From Terfezia claveryi (taxonomy: Eukaryota; Ascomycota; Pezizomycetes; Pezizales; Pezizaceae), in contig WHUX01000007.1 in NCBI GenBank assembly GCA_015179025.1, forward strand, positions 62,001 to 126,000: a stretch of 64,000 bases of DNA, given 5' to 3'. The notes beneath the pieces are model-generated. The model did no database searches, had not been told where the DNA came from, and saw only the letters and a list, made by a program, of their open reading frames with translations. Positions 33,472 to 44,429 of the stretch are shown here, piece by piece (positions within the stretch are counted from its first letter, which is position 1; each line of letters begins with the position of its first letter). The position numbers were made by a program, and so were the translations under genes.

Positions 33472-33630
33472 CCCACTCCCCGGTGGCCTAGCGGTATTAT
33501 AACCGCTAGGTCACAAGGAGTGGGCCTCACCCTGCGAGGGTTCGACTCCCTTAACCATCAAAAATATTAGAGTAGCAGGCGAGATTACTTCCAAGCCCCA
33601 TTCCGAAGGGGCTTGGGGGGAACTCTTTTT
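33472..33630 (+). ncRNA. Structured RNA candidate with Pol III A and B boxes (tRNA-like/SINE-like)
   Basis: TGGCCTAGCGG at 33484-33494 fits the A-box consensus and GGTTCGACTCC at 33539-33549 fits the B box exactly, 55 bases apart, and a T5 run at 33626-33630 is a Pol III terminator. Stems seen directly: an 11-bp stem 33485-33495/33502-33512 with a 6-nt loop (one G-T), enclosed by an 8-bp stem 33472-33479/33517-33524; a T-arm-like stem around the B box; and a perfect 9-bp hairpin 33591-33599/33608-33616 just before the T run. A normal cloverleaf cannot be drawn because no acceptor stem pairs with the bases after the T-arm, so it is not an ordinary tRNA. It may be a Pol III ncRNA, a SINE head or a tRNA-derived relic. 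Confidence 0.5.
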
Positions 33631-35043
33631 GTTTCTAGAACACTTTTTCCCTTCTGGAGTCATGATATTATTTATACCTTACGGATCTTGATTATACACG
33701 ACATTATTTGACGTAAAACAACATATGCCAATCCTAATCATGATTATCATGACCTGACCTCTACTTAGATCCATATAAGACCAGAGAGTAAAGTAGGCAC
33801 GATATTTACATACATGAATAGAGCAGCTCTGCAAGCCATTTGTCATTCTCACCTTCATTCACTATGTCACAGGCTGAAATAATGTGATTTCACTACGCTG
33901 ACTAGTTGGATTACGAAGGTTTTTGTCTAAGGGTCTGTAGAGTTACATTTTCTTACAACGAATATGCAATTACCCCCAGTGCCTTATTGCTCTCCACCAG
34001 ATATACCCCTTCATGATAGACCGCGCCGGTTGCCCCTACAGTGGCCGCGATACTCCCTGCAATCCTCCTTTCCGGTACAACCCCTACTCTCTCCTGACCC
34101 AATATATCCTTCAACATGGTACTGGGTGCGTTCAGCCGGCCATGTTCGCTGAGCCTTGTACTTAGCAACAGTGTCCAGGTAGTTGTCGTTAAGGTACCTA
34201 TGAGCTGTCGAGTGGACTACCCTTTTTCTCAGGGGGTGAAACTGGATGGAGAAGATTGGTTTCGTGAGGTAACCTCAGCATAACACCACCAATAGGTATC
34301 TGATAAGCTATAGGAGCTGATGATTCACTGAGATTTCAACGCCCATATTCTTTCTGCTGAGAACGAAGACCATGTATTCTGATTTCACCTCCCACGCCAT
34401 AGTTTCTCATCAAGCCTCCGGAAACACTCCTTTCTATACTCCCTGCAGTCTGATCAAATATGAGTAGTGGGTTGGAAGGGATATTATAAATGGAAAGACA
34501 TATATGCTATTGGCATCAAGAAATAAATAAAAAAAGAAAGGTAGTGAAGGATAACAGAGTCCTTGCAATAATCTAATACGTCTTTCTAGTCTCATTTGTC
34601 CGTTTTCGTTTAGGTTAGATTTCTTTTTTTTTTTTTCTCTCTCTCATATAAGCATATAATTTCATTATAACCACACATCACCTCCCGCCCCGACCGTATT
34701 CTTTTACTGTACCCTGTATACAAGTTTTCTGGCTTTTACTTTGGGCCGTCTCGTGGGGCTGCGTTGCTCATTTCTTTGTACACGTTGGAGGTTTGAATAA
34801 AACAAATTCCAGACTGGAACTAATGAAAGGGAGAGATGCATTGAGAAAGAGTAATGTGCACTCTTGTGCATATAACCAACAAAATAAAACAACTCAATGA
34901 TCACCTCAAAAGAGAAAAAGCCCCTCTTGAATTATCCTCCCCCAAAAATTTTGAGAACAAAATGAAATCAAAGTGTGAAGGGGAAAATAAACCTTAAAAT
35001 TAAATTGAGCTAATACCGAGAAACGAACCAAAGCCGCATCAAG
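33631..35043. other. Intergenic; no confident gene
   Basis: A minus-strand frame at 33953-34168 (contains DILGQERVGVVPERRIAG) is protein-like but isolated and unrecognised. T- and A-tracts occur near 34622-34636 and 34520-34540. Confidence 0.4.
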
Positions 35044-35340
35044 TCAACCATTGCCACGCAATCAGAATCTTCCCGGCATCCTGATCCCCAAGAATAGTAT
35101 ACGCTGCCTCTGATAAATCCAGATCATACTGTTTACATGCGGGGCAGCGATTCACCACCGTCACTGTGACACCGGCCTCCACCTTCCTGTCTTTTCAAAA
35201 ATATCCAGCGACAGGTTCAGGGTAATTGCAGGAGACGGTAGGCCGGGTAATAGCTGTAATGATGGGGCGATCAAGTTTCACTACTAACTATATCCCGGCA
35301 CCACCATCACCCCAGTGTCAAAAATAATGCTAACGAGGTA
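35044..35340 (-). pseudogene. Decayed RlpA-like double-psi beta-barrel (DPBB) gene
   Basis: The minus strand from about 35190 to a TGA at 35044 encodes KDRKVEAGVTVTVVNRCPAC and then KQYDLDLSEAAYTILGDQDA, ending ILIAWQWLT. This is the C-terminal half of a DPBB fold of the RlpA/expansin-like type (VTVxVVDRCPxC...DLDLSxxAF...W.W). Upstream, the expected continuation (NLSLDIFEK) is one frame off across an A4 run, and further upstream the frame meets several stops (TAG TAG TGA near 35280). No intron of normal size repairs all of this. In fungi such secreted proteins bind or loosen cell-wall polysaccharide. Most likely a pseudogene; a sequencing indel plus unusual splicing is the alternative. Confidence 0.55.
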
Positions 35341-35676
35341 ATAGCTCCTCCATATCACTCTTCTTCCCCCCTTATTCCCATCATTCTCATCTCTCCTACC
35401 TTCCTAATAAATATCTTCTGATTACAACTCGGGTTGTTATTAAATTACCTCGAAGTGCTACACTAAAATATGCATTGCTATTTTCTATTCCACAGGTTCC
35501 AATTCCAGGAGCTTAGAAAGTTGCTTCACCCTCCAAGAACTCCCCGGTAGGTGGGTATCGCCGCCAGCTGCGGAGAGAAGAATAATGCGGCACGTAGGTA
35601 GAGCTTGTGGAGGCGGCAGAGGAGGAGGGGGTGCGATGGAGGATAGGGAAAGCGTAAACGAGGTGGCTGTTTCGGC

Positions 35677-35953
35677 CAGGGACACTGTGCTATTTGTATT
35701 CAAAGTGACATTGGAGAGCATATCTCACCTCCTCATCCAAAATACTCGCGCCCTTCCTTACAATCATCGCTACCACCCATGATGAATCCCCAGAATCTTC
35801 CCAACCGAGAGCAAATATAACCGGATCAACACTCGCTGCAACAATGTAGAATGTCTTCCGCTTGGGCCCGAGAATGTACAGACTATGCTCTTTGGTGGTC
35901 TCTCCAAAAGTGCGCGCTATTGACCAGTTGCGGGGTTTTTTCGTTTGGGTTGA
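35677..35953 (-). CDS. Orphan protein-like exon on the minus strand, hypothetical
   Basis: A minus-strand frame, open from about 35953 to a TAG at 35677, encodes a well-formed globular segment. It contains NWSIARTFGETTKEHSLYIL, then GPKRKTFYIVAASVDPVIFA and WVVAMIVRKGASILDEE, with a GTGAGA donor right after DEE (about 35727). It lacks an obvious start, so it is probably an internal exon; adjoining exons were not resolved. The alternating hydrophobic pattern suggests beta structure. It lies just upstream of the decayed DPBB region on the same strand, but no joint reading frame could be built. Family not recognised. Confidence 0.35.
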
Positions 35954-36298
35954 GTTTGGTTAACTTCCTGGGACGGGAAGGTGTCAATGGGGCGGCAAAT
36001 GCGATACAGATCAAAGATCATGAATGAATAGCATAAAAGCTCAGTATGGACGTGGGACAGAAGTAATGTGCGAGTATCATCAGTGTTTGGATGAAGCTCT
36101 CCAATATCTTCAACGGTACAATTTTTGTCTTGAGGCACGATCTTGACCCCACCACATTATCCAGACTAGGTAGTGACTTCCTATTCCCGCAGTGACTACC
36201 GGAATGGGATGTAGTTGCACACGTGATTTTGAGACATTCCCCGCCGCATATAAGTAGATGGCAGATTTGCGCCGCCCAAATGGAGTTTCAATCTGATG

Positions 36299-36312
36299 TA
36301 GTCTGGTTGCAC
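36299..36312 (+). mobile_element. Ultrashort insertion unit (TAGTCTGGTTGCAC)
   Basis: A clear copy of the dispersed unit without recognisable flanking duplication. Confidence 0.5.
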
Positions 36313-36488
36313 GAAATGTCACTGCTCTGTCAACAAAACATTGATATGCAAAAAAAGGCCCCGCCCTCATTATGGCATTAAAAATCCTGTTACCTACAGT
36401 AAAAGAAGATAGCACTATATACAAAGTACACACCGGTAGTTATAAAACAAAAAACATAACACAGAAAGCAAACGCTATATAAGTGATG

Positions 36489-38741
36489 CTAGCCGACCCC
36501 ACCTCTACTACTCCCAGCGAAACTAGGCCCTCTCCTCTTCCACCCTTCGGTCTCATCATACTCCCAGTCATCCCCCTGGAGGCTGTAGTCATCAAGTTCA
36601 GGGGTTGGATTCCTGTGCTTTCGGGCCGTTTCCCACTCTCTCGCGTCATCTCCGTCTGAGGAGACTGGTATTGTGATATCATGCTTTTGGGGATATCCCG
36701 AATCCAGTGAACTTCCTATCCCAGGAGCGTCATGGCCGTTGCCTTTCCGCTTGTGATGCTCCTCAACCGCACCTATCCCCTTTGGCTTTGATTCTCCTTC
36801 CTCGAGTAAATCATTATTATAGACTCCGTAACTCCGTTGCCGAGTCCGATTATCACTACTCGCGTTCAAGGTCACTATTTTCCATTGCTTCTCCCGCTTA
36901 AGTGTGAGTAGTAAACTATTTAGAGCAAGAACCTTATTCACGGCCCTCGCATCAAGGAGGAGAATTCCGGGTTGGTGCCTTCCAATATTCGTATAGTGAA
37001 CCTTTTCCTTTGCCTTAAATGATGGCGAGGGTGAGTCAAGTGTGCTGGGCGTCGGTGGGGGTTTATTAGGACTAGCTTCACAGATATGTGTGGAAGAGCC
37101 AGGCGTGGCGGGTGAAGACGCGAACCTTCTCAGTCGGCCGGTTACGGCGACGGGAGTGACCGTAGTCGATTTTATGCTTTTGGGAAAGTAGTATTCTGCA
37201 ATGATGTATCTAGCACCATCGACCTCTTTGACAAGAACAAGGCACTCGCTACGGTACTTGACGACTTTCTGCACCCCATGCTCAAAACTTGATCCACGCC
37301 CAAGATAACTAGAGTGCATTCCGCGTGGAATGGAGGCCGGTGTTCCTACCGTTACCGGGCTGGCGGAAAACGAGTACGAAGGATGTGAACCCGTACTAAT
37401 CGGTACCTTCATCTGTGGACGAACTCTGAACTCCCATGTATAGGTGGACTTATCCATCTCAAAGAATTGCGTACGGAGATCTGATTCTTGTGCCCACACT
37501 TCCACTTTTTTGCTCTTTTGGGGCCGGGGCTTGTGACGATGTTGCTGGTTATGTTGAGAGTCATAGTAGTTCAGCAGAGTGATAGTGCTTGGTGAATTGA
37601 TATTATACGGGACTTTCCACTGTGAAATGGGGATGCGGCCAGTTTCCGATTGATAGGGCTCTGCTCGAACCTTGGGGAATTTAAAATCTGTAGAGATGAG
37701 TGGGATAGTCTCGATTGAGTAAAAGGTAGACTTGGATGAGGCTGGATTGGTCTTGAGCGATACATAAGCGGGGTCGGGAGGAAAATGAAGTGGCCCAGGG
37801 AGGCTACCAGCTCGCGAGTCGAGGAAGGGCTGCATATTAACAGAGCTCGGGGCTAAGGAAGGGGAGCGAGGTTTCGGAGCCTGAAGTACTGGAGTGCGAA
37901 TGAAAGAAAGTAAGGAGCTCGTGGATGGTGTAGCAGGAAGCATGGAACTGTCGAACCAGCACCTCCATAGACTATAGGATCCAGTATTTACCCAACACCC
38001 CCAGGCGCCGAACACTTCATCCGTCACACTTTCAAGCGCAAGCTCGGCTGCCGCATTTTTTCCTCCAATTCCTCCTGTCCCGGCTCGCTGAAGTTTTGAG
38101 CTGTCATTGGGGCACCGTCTTATAGCCCCCGACACTTCCCGAATTTCCCATCCTCGGCTCTTCAGTAGGTGATGTTTGTGGCTACCACCGGTATCCTGCG
38201 ACAGTCCGGGTGTTCCAGTCCGAGTAACCAAAAAGGCATGCGTTGGATTGAAGGAGCTGACAACAGATGGTCCAGAGTAGCGGGGCAACTGCAGTGGAGG
38301 AATGAGATGTCTATCGTGCGAGGGGCTGCCAGTGTCATAATTGAAGATTTCTATACCAGGATGTATCAGTTTTCCAGGTATTGGTAATGATCTTGCAATT
38401 GGGGTGCCCAATTGGCCATTGGATCTTTGGAGATGGCCATCAACCCTGGTGAGGACTGAAATTTGGTCTTCTTCCGCCATCCTTGGAGGCGGATCTGGAG
38501 TGCCTCCATTACACTGGCTCGAACCTATGATTTCACTTGTAGCCAAAGTCCCAATCAATGTACCACTGGCATGTTTCGAATTATTCCCCGAAATGCTGCC
38601 AAAGCTGTATGACGTTGCCGAACTGGGCCTCCTCACATCGGCTGTGCCGAGGCTTCCGCAAGCACTCTGAAATGACTTGTCTGCAGAAACAACCGACTCT
38701 TTCGACGCAAATGGCTGGTGATGTTCCTGTTCCCCCAGCAT
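36489..38741 (-). CDS. Large Ser-rich fungal protein of unknown function (750 aa)
   Basis: Intronless frame; the ATG at 38741 is the first after an in-frame TAA 39 bases upstream. Residues 1-400 are Ser/Pro/Gly-rich with short globular islands (VFGAWGCWVNTGSYSLWRCW). From about 430 on there are ordered segments: KSTYTWEFRVRPQMKVPI near 435; VVKYRSECLVLVKEV and RYIIAEYYFPKS at about 490-520; and GILLLDARAVNKVLALNSLL near 592-615, followed by KREKQWK. The order W-x-F, then CLVL..VDG..YIIAEYYFPK, then a closing amphipathic helix is reminiscent of tubby-like folds in fungal hypothetical proteins, but this is an impression, not an assignment. The C-terminus is acidic and basic low complexity. A cytosolic or membrane-associated protein is inferred. 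Confidence 0.6.
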   Translation of the reverse strand: MLGEQEHHQPFASKESVVSADKSFQSACGSLGTADVRRPSSATSYSFGSISGNNSKHASGTLIGTLATSEIIGSSQCNGGTPDPPPRMAEEDQISVLTRVDGHLQRSNGQLGTPIARSLPIPGKLIHPGIEIFNYDTGSPSHDRHLIPPLQLPRYSGPSVVSSFNPTHAFLVTRTGTPGLSQDTGGSHKHHLLKSRGWEIREVSGAIRRCPNDSSKLQRAGTGGIGGKNAAAELALESVTDEVFGAWGCWVNTGSYSLWRCWFDSSMLPATPSTSSLLSFIRTPVLQAPKPRSPSLAPSSVNMQPFLDSRAGSLPGPLHFPPDPAYVSLKTNPASSKSTFYSIETIPLISTDFKFPKVRAEPYQSETGRIPISQWKVPYNINSPSTITLLNYYDSQHNQQHRHKPRPQKSKKVEVWAQESDLRTQFFEMDKSTYTWEFRVRPQMKVPISTGSHPSYSFSASPVTVGTPASIPRGMHSSYLGRGSSFEHGVQKVVKYRSECLVLVKEVDGARYIIAEYYFPKSIKSTTVTPVAVTGRLRRFASSPATPGSSTHICEASPNKPPPTPSTLDSPSPSFKAKEKVHYTNIGRHQPGILLLDARAVNKVLALNSLLLTLKREKQWKIVTLNASSDNRTRQRSYGVYNNDLLEEGESKPKGIGAVEEHHKRKGNGHDAPGIGSSLDSGYPQKHDITIPVSSDGDDAREWETARKHRNPTPELDDYSLQGDDWEYDETEGWKRRGPSFAGSSRGGVG

Positions 38742-40958
38742 CGCTCCCGGCTCGACTGCTGAGGCTGGCAGTGTGGGTTACAAGGAAGCCCATTTTATCA
38801 TTTTCTCGAGTTGTAGCAGAAAACCAGGCCTTATGGACACCGGCGGGTTGGTTTAGCAGGAATGGGGTGATCTTGTGATATGCCTTTAGGAATATGGCTT
38901 GTGATTTTCAAGGCTGCAGGGGATAAATCTACCTATTCACATAAGCGAGATTATCTAGGGCTACCTACATAAGTATGCCTATCAAAAGGAGATGCAGGAA
39001 AGAAACCTACCAACGTGATCCCACCGACCGTAGCCATCACCACCTTGCCAACCTATCTAGGTTATTTTTTCCTCACATCATCGGTGTGCTTTCCCGAGCC
39101 AACCTGCTGTCAAGTCTGATTCTCAGTTGCGCGACAGATGCTTGAGGAACTCCTTGCTTCTCCAATAAATCTTCTGATAGGTGCGTAATCTCTCCATAAA
39201 TATTGCAAGTGGAAGGCTGATCGTGATTATTGCACTTGGATTTATGATGCCGGTCAGCCGCCAACTGAGTCCTATTCCACATCCCAGACTCCGCTCAGTC
39301 CAGAGTTATCAAAGGCTTGTAGTATTGTGCATGCTTATGCTATAGCTTGCCTTGTCTCTCTCTACCCATGGAGTGAGCATGATAGCAGCATCATTGACCG
39401 TATCGGTATACTAAACCCAGCTCTGGCCACGTTGAAGCACTAAAGCTCCTAACCTTTTGGTGTGATGACCTCCTATACCTCTGCCCTGGGAAGAAACCTG
39501 TCATTTGGGGATATCCAGCTAATGGTTATGCCGCTCAACCATGTCACACTTGACGTCAAAGACAAGTTCGGAGGACTTTGACCGGTGGCAGCAAAAGCTT
39601 GTATCGGTAACGGCTTTCTATTGGCTCCGTAAGTGAGCGCGAGACATTTAGACCTGCGGGACTGTAGTGCATCGAAATAAATTACTCTCATGCTTATCAC
39701 AGCTGTAGGCTTATATCCGGCCGAAAGCAGCTCGTCCAGACCTCATAGAACGTTGGCTACAAAGAGTAAGTACTTGGTTGCTGCATGTGAGGCACCGGTA
39801 GCATATGTAGGTAGGTACATACATATGTAACTAGATGCATACGACTAAAAGGCATGTAGGTCAGTCATGCACAAATACCCCAACACTGGAACAAACTCCG
39901 CGCCAAAACGTCGATCGTTGACCCCACTCTTTCGCGGACCCCGCACTTCGCATCGTTACCCTCAATCTAGCAACTGTAATATACGGAGTACCGGTATCTA
40001 CATATCATGCAGGGAATTCGAAATGCCTGTTTTTCAATCCCGCAGTAGTCTTGACCAGGTATGTACGTGAGACTATGGTAATGTCTCCCACCGAAGAGGT
40101 CCCGTCAGATTCTGACCTTGATAGCAATGCCTACAGTTTCTTTTTTCTGTTCACCTCTAGTAGGTGAGATCGCATAGCTACATAGTACTATCTATTATGT
40201 ATGTACGGGTAGATGCTCCAATTTCAAGCTCCTCGTCACTAATGTTCCAACTTCAGTTGAAGCAGTTGAAGGCATACAAACCGCGACTCGGATTCAGATT
40301 GAACCTCGAGTACGTATGTAAATACCGTAAATACGGAGTACATGTACATAGAATACGTACCGCCCCTGCCGAAATTTATTTCGCCAGAATGATTCTCCGG
40401 TGAGCACTAGTGTGCATGTATGGCAGTCATGGTCCACAGCTGCATACAGATCTTGGGCTGAGCTGACGAATCTGACCCCCTTCCTTAAATTCACAGTACC
40501 GGTACCTACCTACTGTAAAGCCAATACCGTGGATGTGAGTCTTAAGCAGCAGCATGTTTTGTGTAACCCGCGGCAGATCCATGGCTTGTCATCGCCCCAA
40601 GCTGAGCCTCCAATCTGGATAGTGATTCTTACAGGTATAAGATCGATCTAGCTGCAGGCGAAGTTATGTTGGATGAGTCGACTTAAGAACGCCAGCTTTA
40701 GGGAGATGGAATGGAGGATTTTTAAAATCTCCGGACTATATGATCGATGATGCCTGGTCCAAGTCTGTTGTGGCTTCCTTGTGGATATTCGCACAGTGTG
40801 TACATGTACTGACTGAATGATTATTTTTTATAACAGATACCTATGTCAATATTAGCAGTCATGAGCCAAGGAGATCGATCCATGGCCCTAGGCTCTCTTC
40901 GAGAGCGGGGCCCTTGTTAGAGTCGTTGGAAGGTGAAAATGAGGAGTCACAAAGAGTC
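38742..40958. other. Intergenic, no gene seen
   Basis: Short frames with no coherent composition. TACGTA/TACATA-rich repeats near 39808-39830 and 40305-40360 are simple-sequence drift. Confidence 0.45.
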
Positions 40959-43643
40959 ATGATTGGCAATCCTCCACCTGGCGCATCAGAGACATTCATT
41001 TCTTTGAACGAGATTGTCCAAAATGGCCGGGAGCGCCTAGAGACCACCCAGTTGACTGAGCAATACTTTAGCCCAGACGATATAGGTCGTCAACAGCCAA
41101 AAGCAAAGACAACTCATGAGGTTCGGCATATGCAGTTCAGCCTACAGCCAGAGGCCAGCATATCTGATCCGGATGAAGAGGGCAGGCCTATTAGACAAGA
41201 AGAGACCTTTCAGTCAACTACAGCCACATTGGTAGGGTCTAGCCGTGCATCGGTAGCAGAAGAAAATGTGGGGCATGGTGTGCCCACGATTGAGAATTGG
41301 GGATGGTGTGGCTGAAGACAGCGATCAAGATTTATATGCAAGGCTAAGTCCAATTTTGGGTGAGTGTATTTCATCAACTTCGTTCCATGGGTAGTAGAGA
41401 CTCTATTGCAAAGAACTAGAGGAGGAGAGCAGTACATGTAAGCCATATATGTGCGACTTTACATAATTTGAGCTCTCTTTTGTAATTTCCTAAATTCGTA
41501 ATTTATGCATAAAAGCTAATATGATCATTCCGATCAGTTGTGGGAAGGCTTCCCAGTGTTTACGATGCAGCGACACGAACTGCCAATGTAAATTCTCCTC
41601 CGAATCATCGATTATACAGCACCTCACTTTCTGCTCGGCTACCTGTTGGTAGAACTACTGAACCCCAACTCACCCAAGCTGCTCAGGACCCGACTACCGG
41701 TGAAGAAGCACCAGCTGGGGCTCCAGCTGGGGCTCCAGGGTCTGATGAGCCACCCCCACAACCGCCAACTCCCTCTATCGAGCAAGAAACACTTCAAGAG
41801 CCTTGTGGACCAATTTCCGAGAGTGGAGCCGAGGAATCACTCGTAGAATCTTCAGTACTTTTACAAGTCTCAATTGTCAATCGAAGCAGTGAAAATCTTC
41901 CAATCTCATTGGAAAATAATGATCACAGCACCCTGGAATATGTCCAATTCATCGAAACAGCTTCGTATAGGCAGTATAGTTTCACCAGTGAACATCTTGC
42001 GGCTCCGCATGGCTTTTTTCGCAGGTCGACCTGTAGATTACACAAAATGCTCAGTGCGAGAAGTAGATTCATTACGGCGAGGAGCAGGAGTCTAATGAGG
42101 CGTATTCAGAGGGAGGTCGACATAGAAATGCAGAATCCTGATGCTGCATGGCAGGAGCCCAATAACCAACCGGATGGGCCTGTTGAGCTGGATGCAACGC
42201 CTGCTGGTAGGTCTCTTAAGCCTGACCTTCTACTTCAGCTATCTATTATATATTGCTAATGCCCTATTTAAAGGTCCATATGAGGTAGCTGTCTCATCAA
42301 GTCACGAAAATTTGGGAATATTGGGAACAAGGCCAGGATTAAACCGTATGTATCACTATTCAATGTATTCCCTCCTACACATCGATTAACTCCCTAATAC
42401 AGGTGTTGGCACATTCACCAGATCGGAAACCATCAGCCGTATGACTTGTGCCATTTTCGGCCCAAATTTACCTCGCCAACTCGGCCCCATGTGCAAAGTC
42501 TACATGAAACAGGTGGACGATCAGCTAATCTCGTCTATGAAAAATCACGAGCTGCAAACTCCGAATACCCTGAATTGGCCCAGCCCATTATCTTACCTTG
42601 AGGAATGCTTAAAGGTCGTTGCAAGCCGGATGGAATCTACAATGAGCATTGAGGATTTTGTCCACCAGCACATGGCCTACCTTATGATTCTTATGGAACA
42701 AGGTCCTACGACAACAAGGATAACACCTGAACCGGGGCAGAACCCAGTCCTCAATAGGGAATATTTGAGAATAGCCAATGAATGGATGTTATTCTGTCTT
42801 GAAGCATGGACAATGCTCGATATGACGGCAATATGCAAAAATAGACATGACCTCCGGCTATCAGAGAAGTTCTGCAAGAGTCCACTGAAAGATACAATTG
42901 AGTCTTTACTACCTAGGCTGATTGCAAAATTTACCCATCACAACACCACGCCCTATACGTATGGCGGTGGGAAGGTGAATCAAATTTTCCCGCGTGAGAT
43001 GAGGGCGGAAATGTTGCAGGAGTTGGCTGGGATTACGTTTGTCTGGACGGATGATATTACCAAGCATTTGGCTTTAGACACAAAGAAGAAAACCGTAGGG
43101 CTTTATTCCCATGTGGCATTTGTTTATTTGCACACTGAAGCGGGGACTGAATCCTCCTTGCAGTGAGTTTATCCTTCCTTAATCCTTCTATTACTTACCG
43201 TGTGATCCTGAACTTTCCCCAATAGCAAATTAGGCCTCGTTCCCTACCACCACCTCCTCACTGAAATCGTCGAATCCTACCTGCTCCTCTTTGGCGACAC
43301 CGAGCGGTCTCGAAAACTCTTCAACGACGTCAACCCTGAGGGTCGATCTCCTGGGTACTTTGACATATTCTCCCTCAACGGTCGCCTCGATAGCACCAAC
43401 CCCAAGTGGCTATATAACTCGAATGAAGACTTTCCAGTGTTTGGCGATAGGCTGATAGAGTTGAAGTCTTTGCTGAGACCGAAGGGGCTGAGGGGGCTGT
43501 GGAGGGATACGAGGGACTCGCTGCAGTGGTATACATTTTGGGCGGTTGCGGTGATTGGAGGAATTAGTTTGTTCCTGGGGTTTGTCCAGATGGTGCTGGG
43601 AGCTGTGCAAGCTTATGCTAGTTTGAAGGCTTTGCACCCGTGA
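40959..43643 (+). CDS. Five-exon fungal protein with C-terminal WYTFWAV membrane tail (about 772 aa)
   Basis: Exons: about 40959-41359, 41538-42206, 42274-42345, 42403-43162 and 43226-43643; the last three introns are 57-67 nt and all junctions from exon 2 on stay in frame. The N-terminal half is hydrophilic, with an APAGAPAG repeat and Glu/Pro/Ser-rich sequence. The middle (YEVAVSSSHENLGILGTRPG onward) leads to a helical domain of about 370 residues with many Trp and Leu (YLRIANEWMLFCLEAWTMLD; HHLLTEIVESYLLLFGD). The end carries LRGLWRDTRDSLQWYTFWAV, then GGISLFLGFVQMVLGAVQ, a membrane segment. This RD..QWYTFWAV..GG pattern is a recurrent C-terminus of large families of fungal proteins of unknown function (established only as a pattern). 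Exon 1 needs one base removed from the G4 run at 41299-41302 to stay in frame; a 40-nt intron there is an alternative. Confidence 0.68.
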
Positions 43644-44157
43644 TGCAGGTTGGGATTCTTAGGTTATATGCAGGTAGGTATGCAAACTTTGGGATACCTT
43701 TTTAGGAGCGGGGTGGGGAAGTAGGAAATTTTTTGGCTCTTACTTTTGGCTCTTACGGGGATTGAATATCAAAAGATATTGATATCAATATCGATACTTA
43801 TTTTTTTTGAGTATGTATGTACTGTATATATCTGTAAAAAAGCATTTATTATGGGCTTTTATCAATTATTCCCTCCCTCAGAACTCTCTCTACCCTCTCC
43901 ATCCCCACGAGTTGCTACCTGTCCATATATATATATATAACTCAAGTCCACATTTGCCACCTCACCCCCCTGCATTCGGATCTGATCTGGTTCTCGTGAG
44001 CTTTTTTTTTTTTTCTCATTAAGGTTTCCGTGTTTTCTGTTCTGTTTAGTTCTTCTTCCTAAGTTTCAGGGCGTTTTATTTTTATTTTTAAAAAAAAAAA
44101 AAGAAACTTACTGCAAGTAAGTATCATGGAGAGCTTTCAAAAACCCAATTGTATGTA
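43644..44157. other. Intergenic 3' flank, no gene seen
   Basis: AT-rich, with a (TA)n tract at 43926-43938 and an A14 tract near 44090. Confidence 0.5.
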
Positions 44158-44429
44158 CAGTCACATGAAAAAAGTCTTCTGCCTTGGCAGATTCTTGGCA
44201 AAACGGCCAATAAGTGGCACAAATGTTTAGAAATCAAGACTGCTAGATAAATGCATGAAAAAAATCATAGATTTAAGAAAAATGTTCATAGCCTCTTCTC
44301 TGATTTTTATAGATATTTATGGTGACCTGGGCAGGCACAGTTGGCTGCGGAATTGAAGTCATTTTAAAAACGCAAAAATGGCGCTAGTGTGTATTGGGAA
44401 TAGTGCAGAAGACTTTTTTCATGGCACTG
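44158..44429. mobile_element. 272-bp Tc1/mariner-type MITE (TA target, CAGT ends)
   Basis: The termini are inverted repeats. The left starts CAGTCACATGAAAAAAG and the right ends CTTTTTTCATGGCACTG; the inner 19 bases (CATGAAAAAAGTCTTCTGC) match perfectly as reverse complements at 44164-44182 and 44405-44423. The element is flanked by TA on both sides (44156-44157 and 44430-44431), the classic target duplication of Tc1/mariner/pogo elements, whose ends often read CAGT. There is no coding capacity, so it is non-autonomous. A further internal TTGGCAAAAC occurs near both ends in opposite orientation. Confidence 0.85.

Noticed and set aside
33472..33560. Ordinary tRNA gene at the A/B box pair
   Set aside because: No 7-bp acceptor stem pairs across the ends and the region where the anticodon arm should be pairs instead with upstream sequence; kept only as a Pol III RNA candidate.
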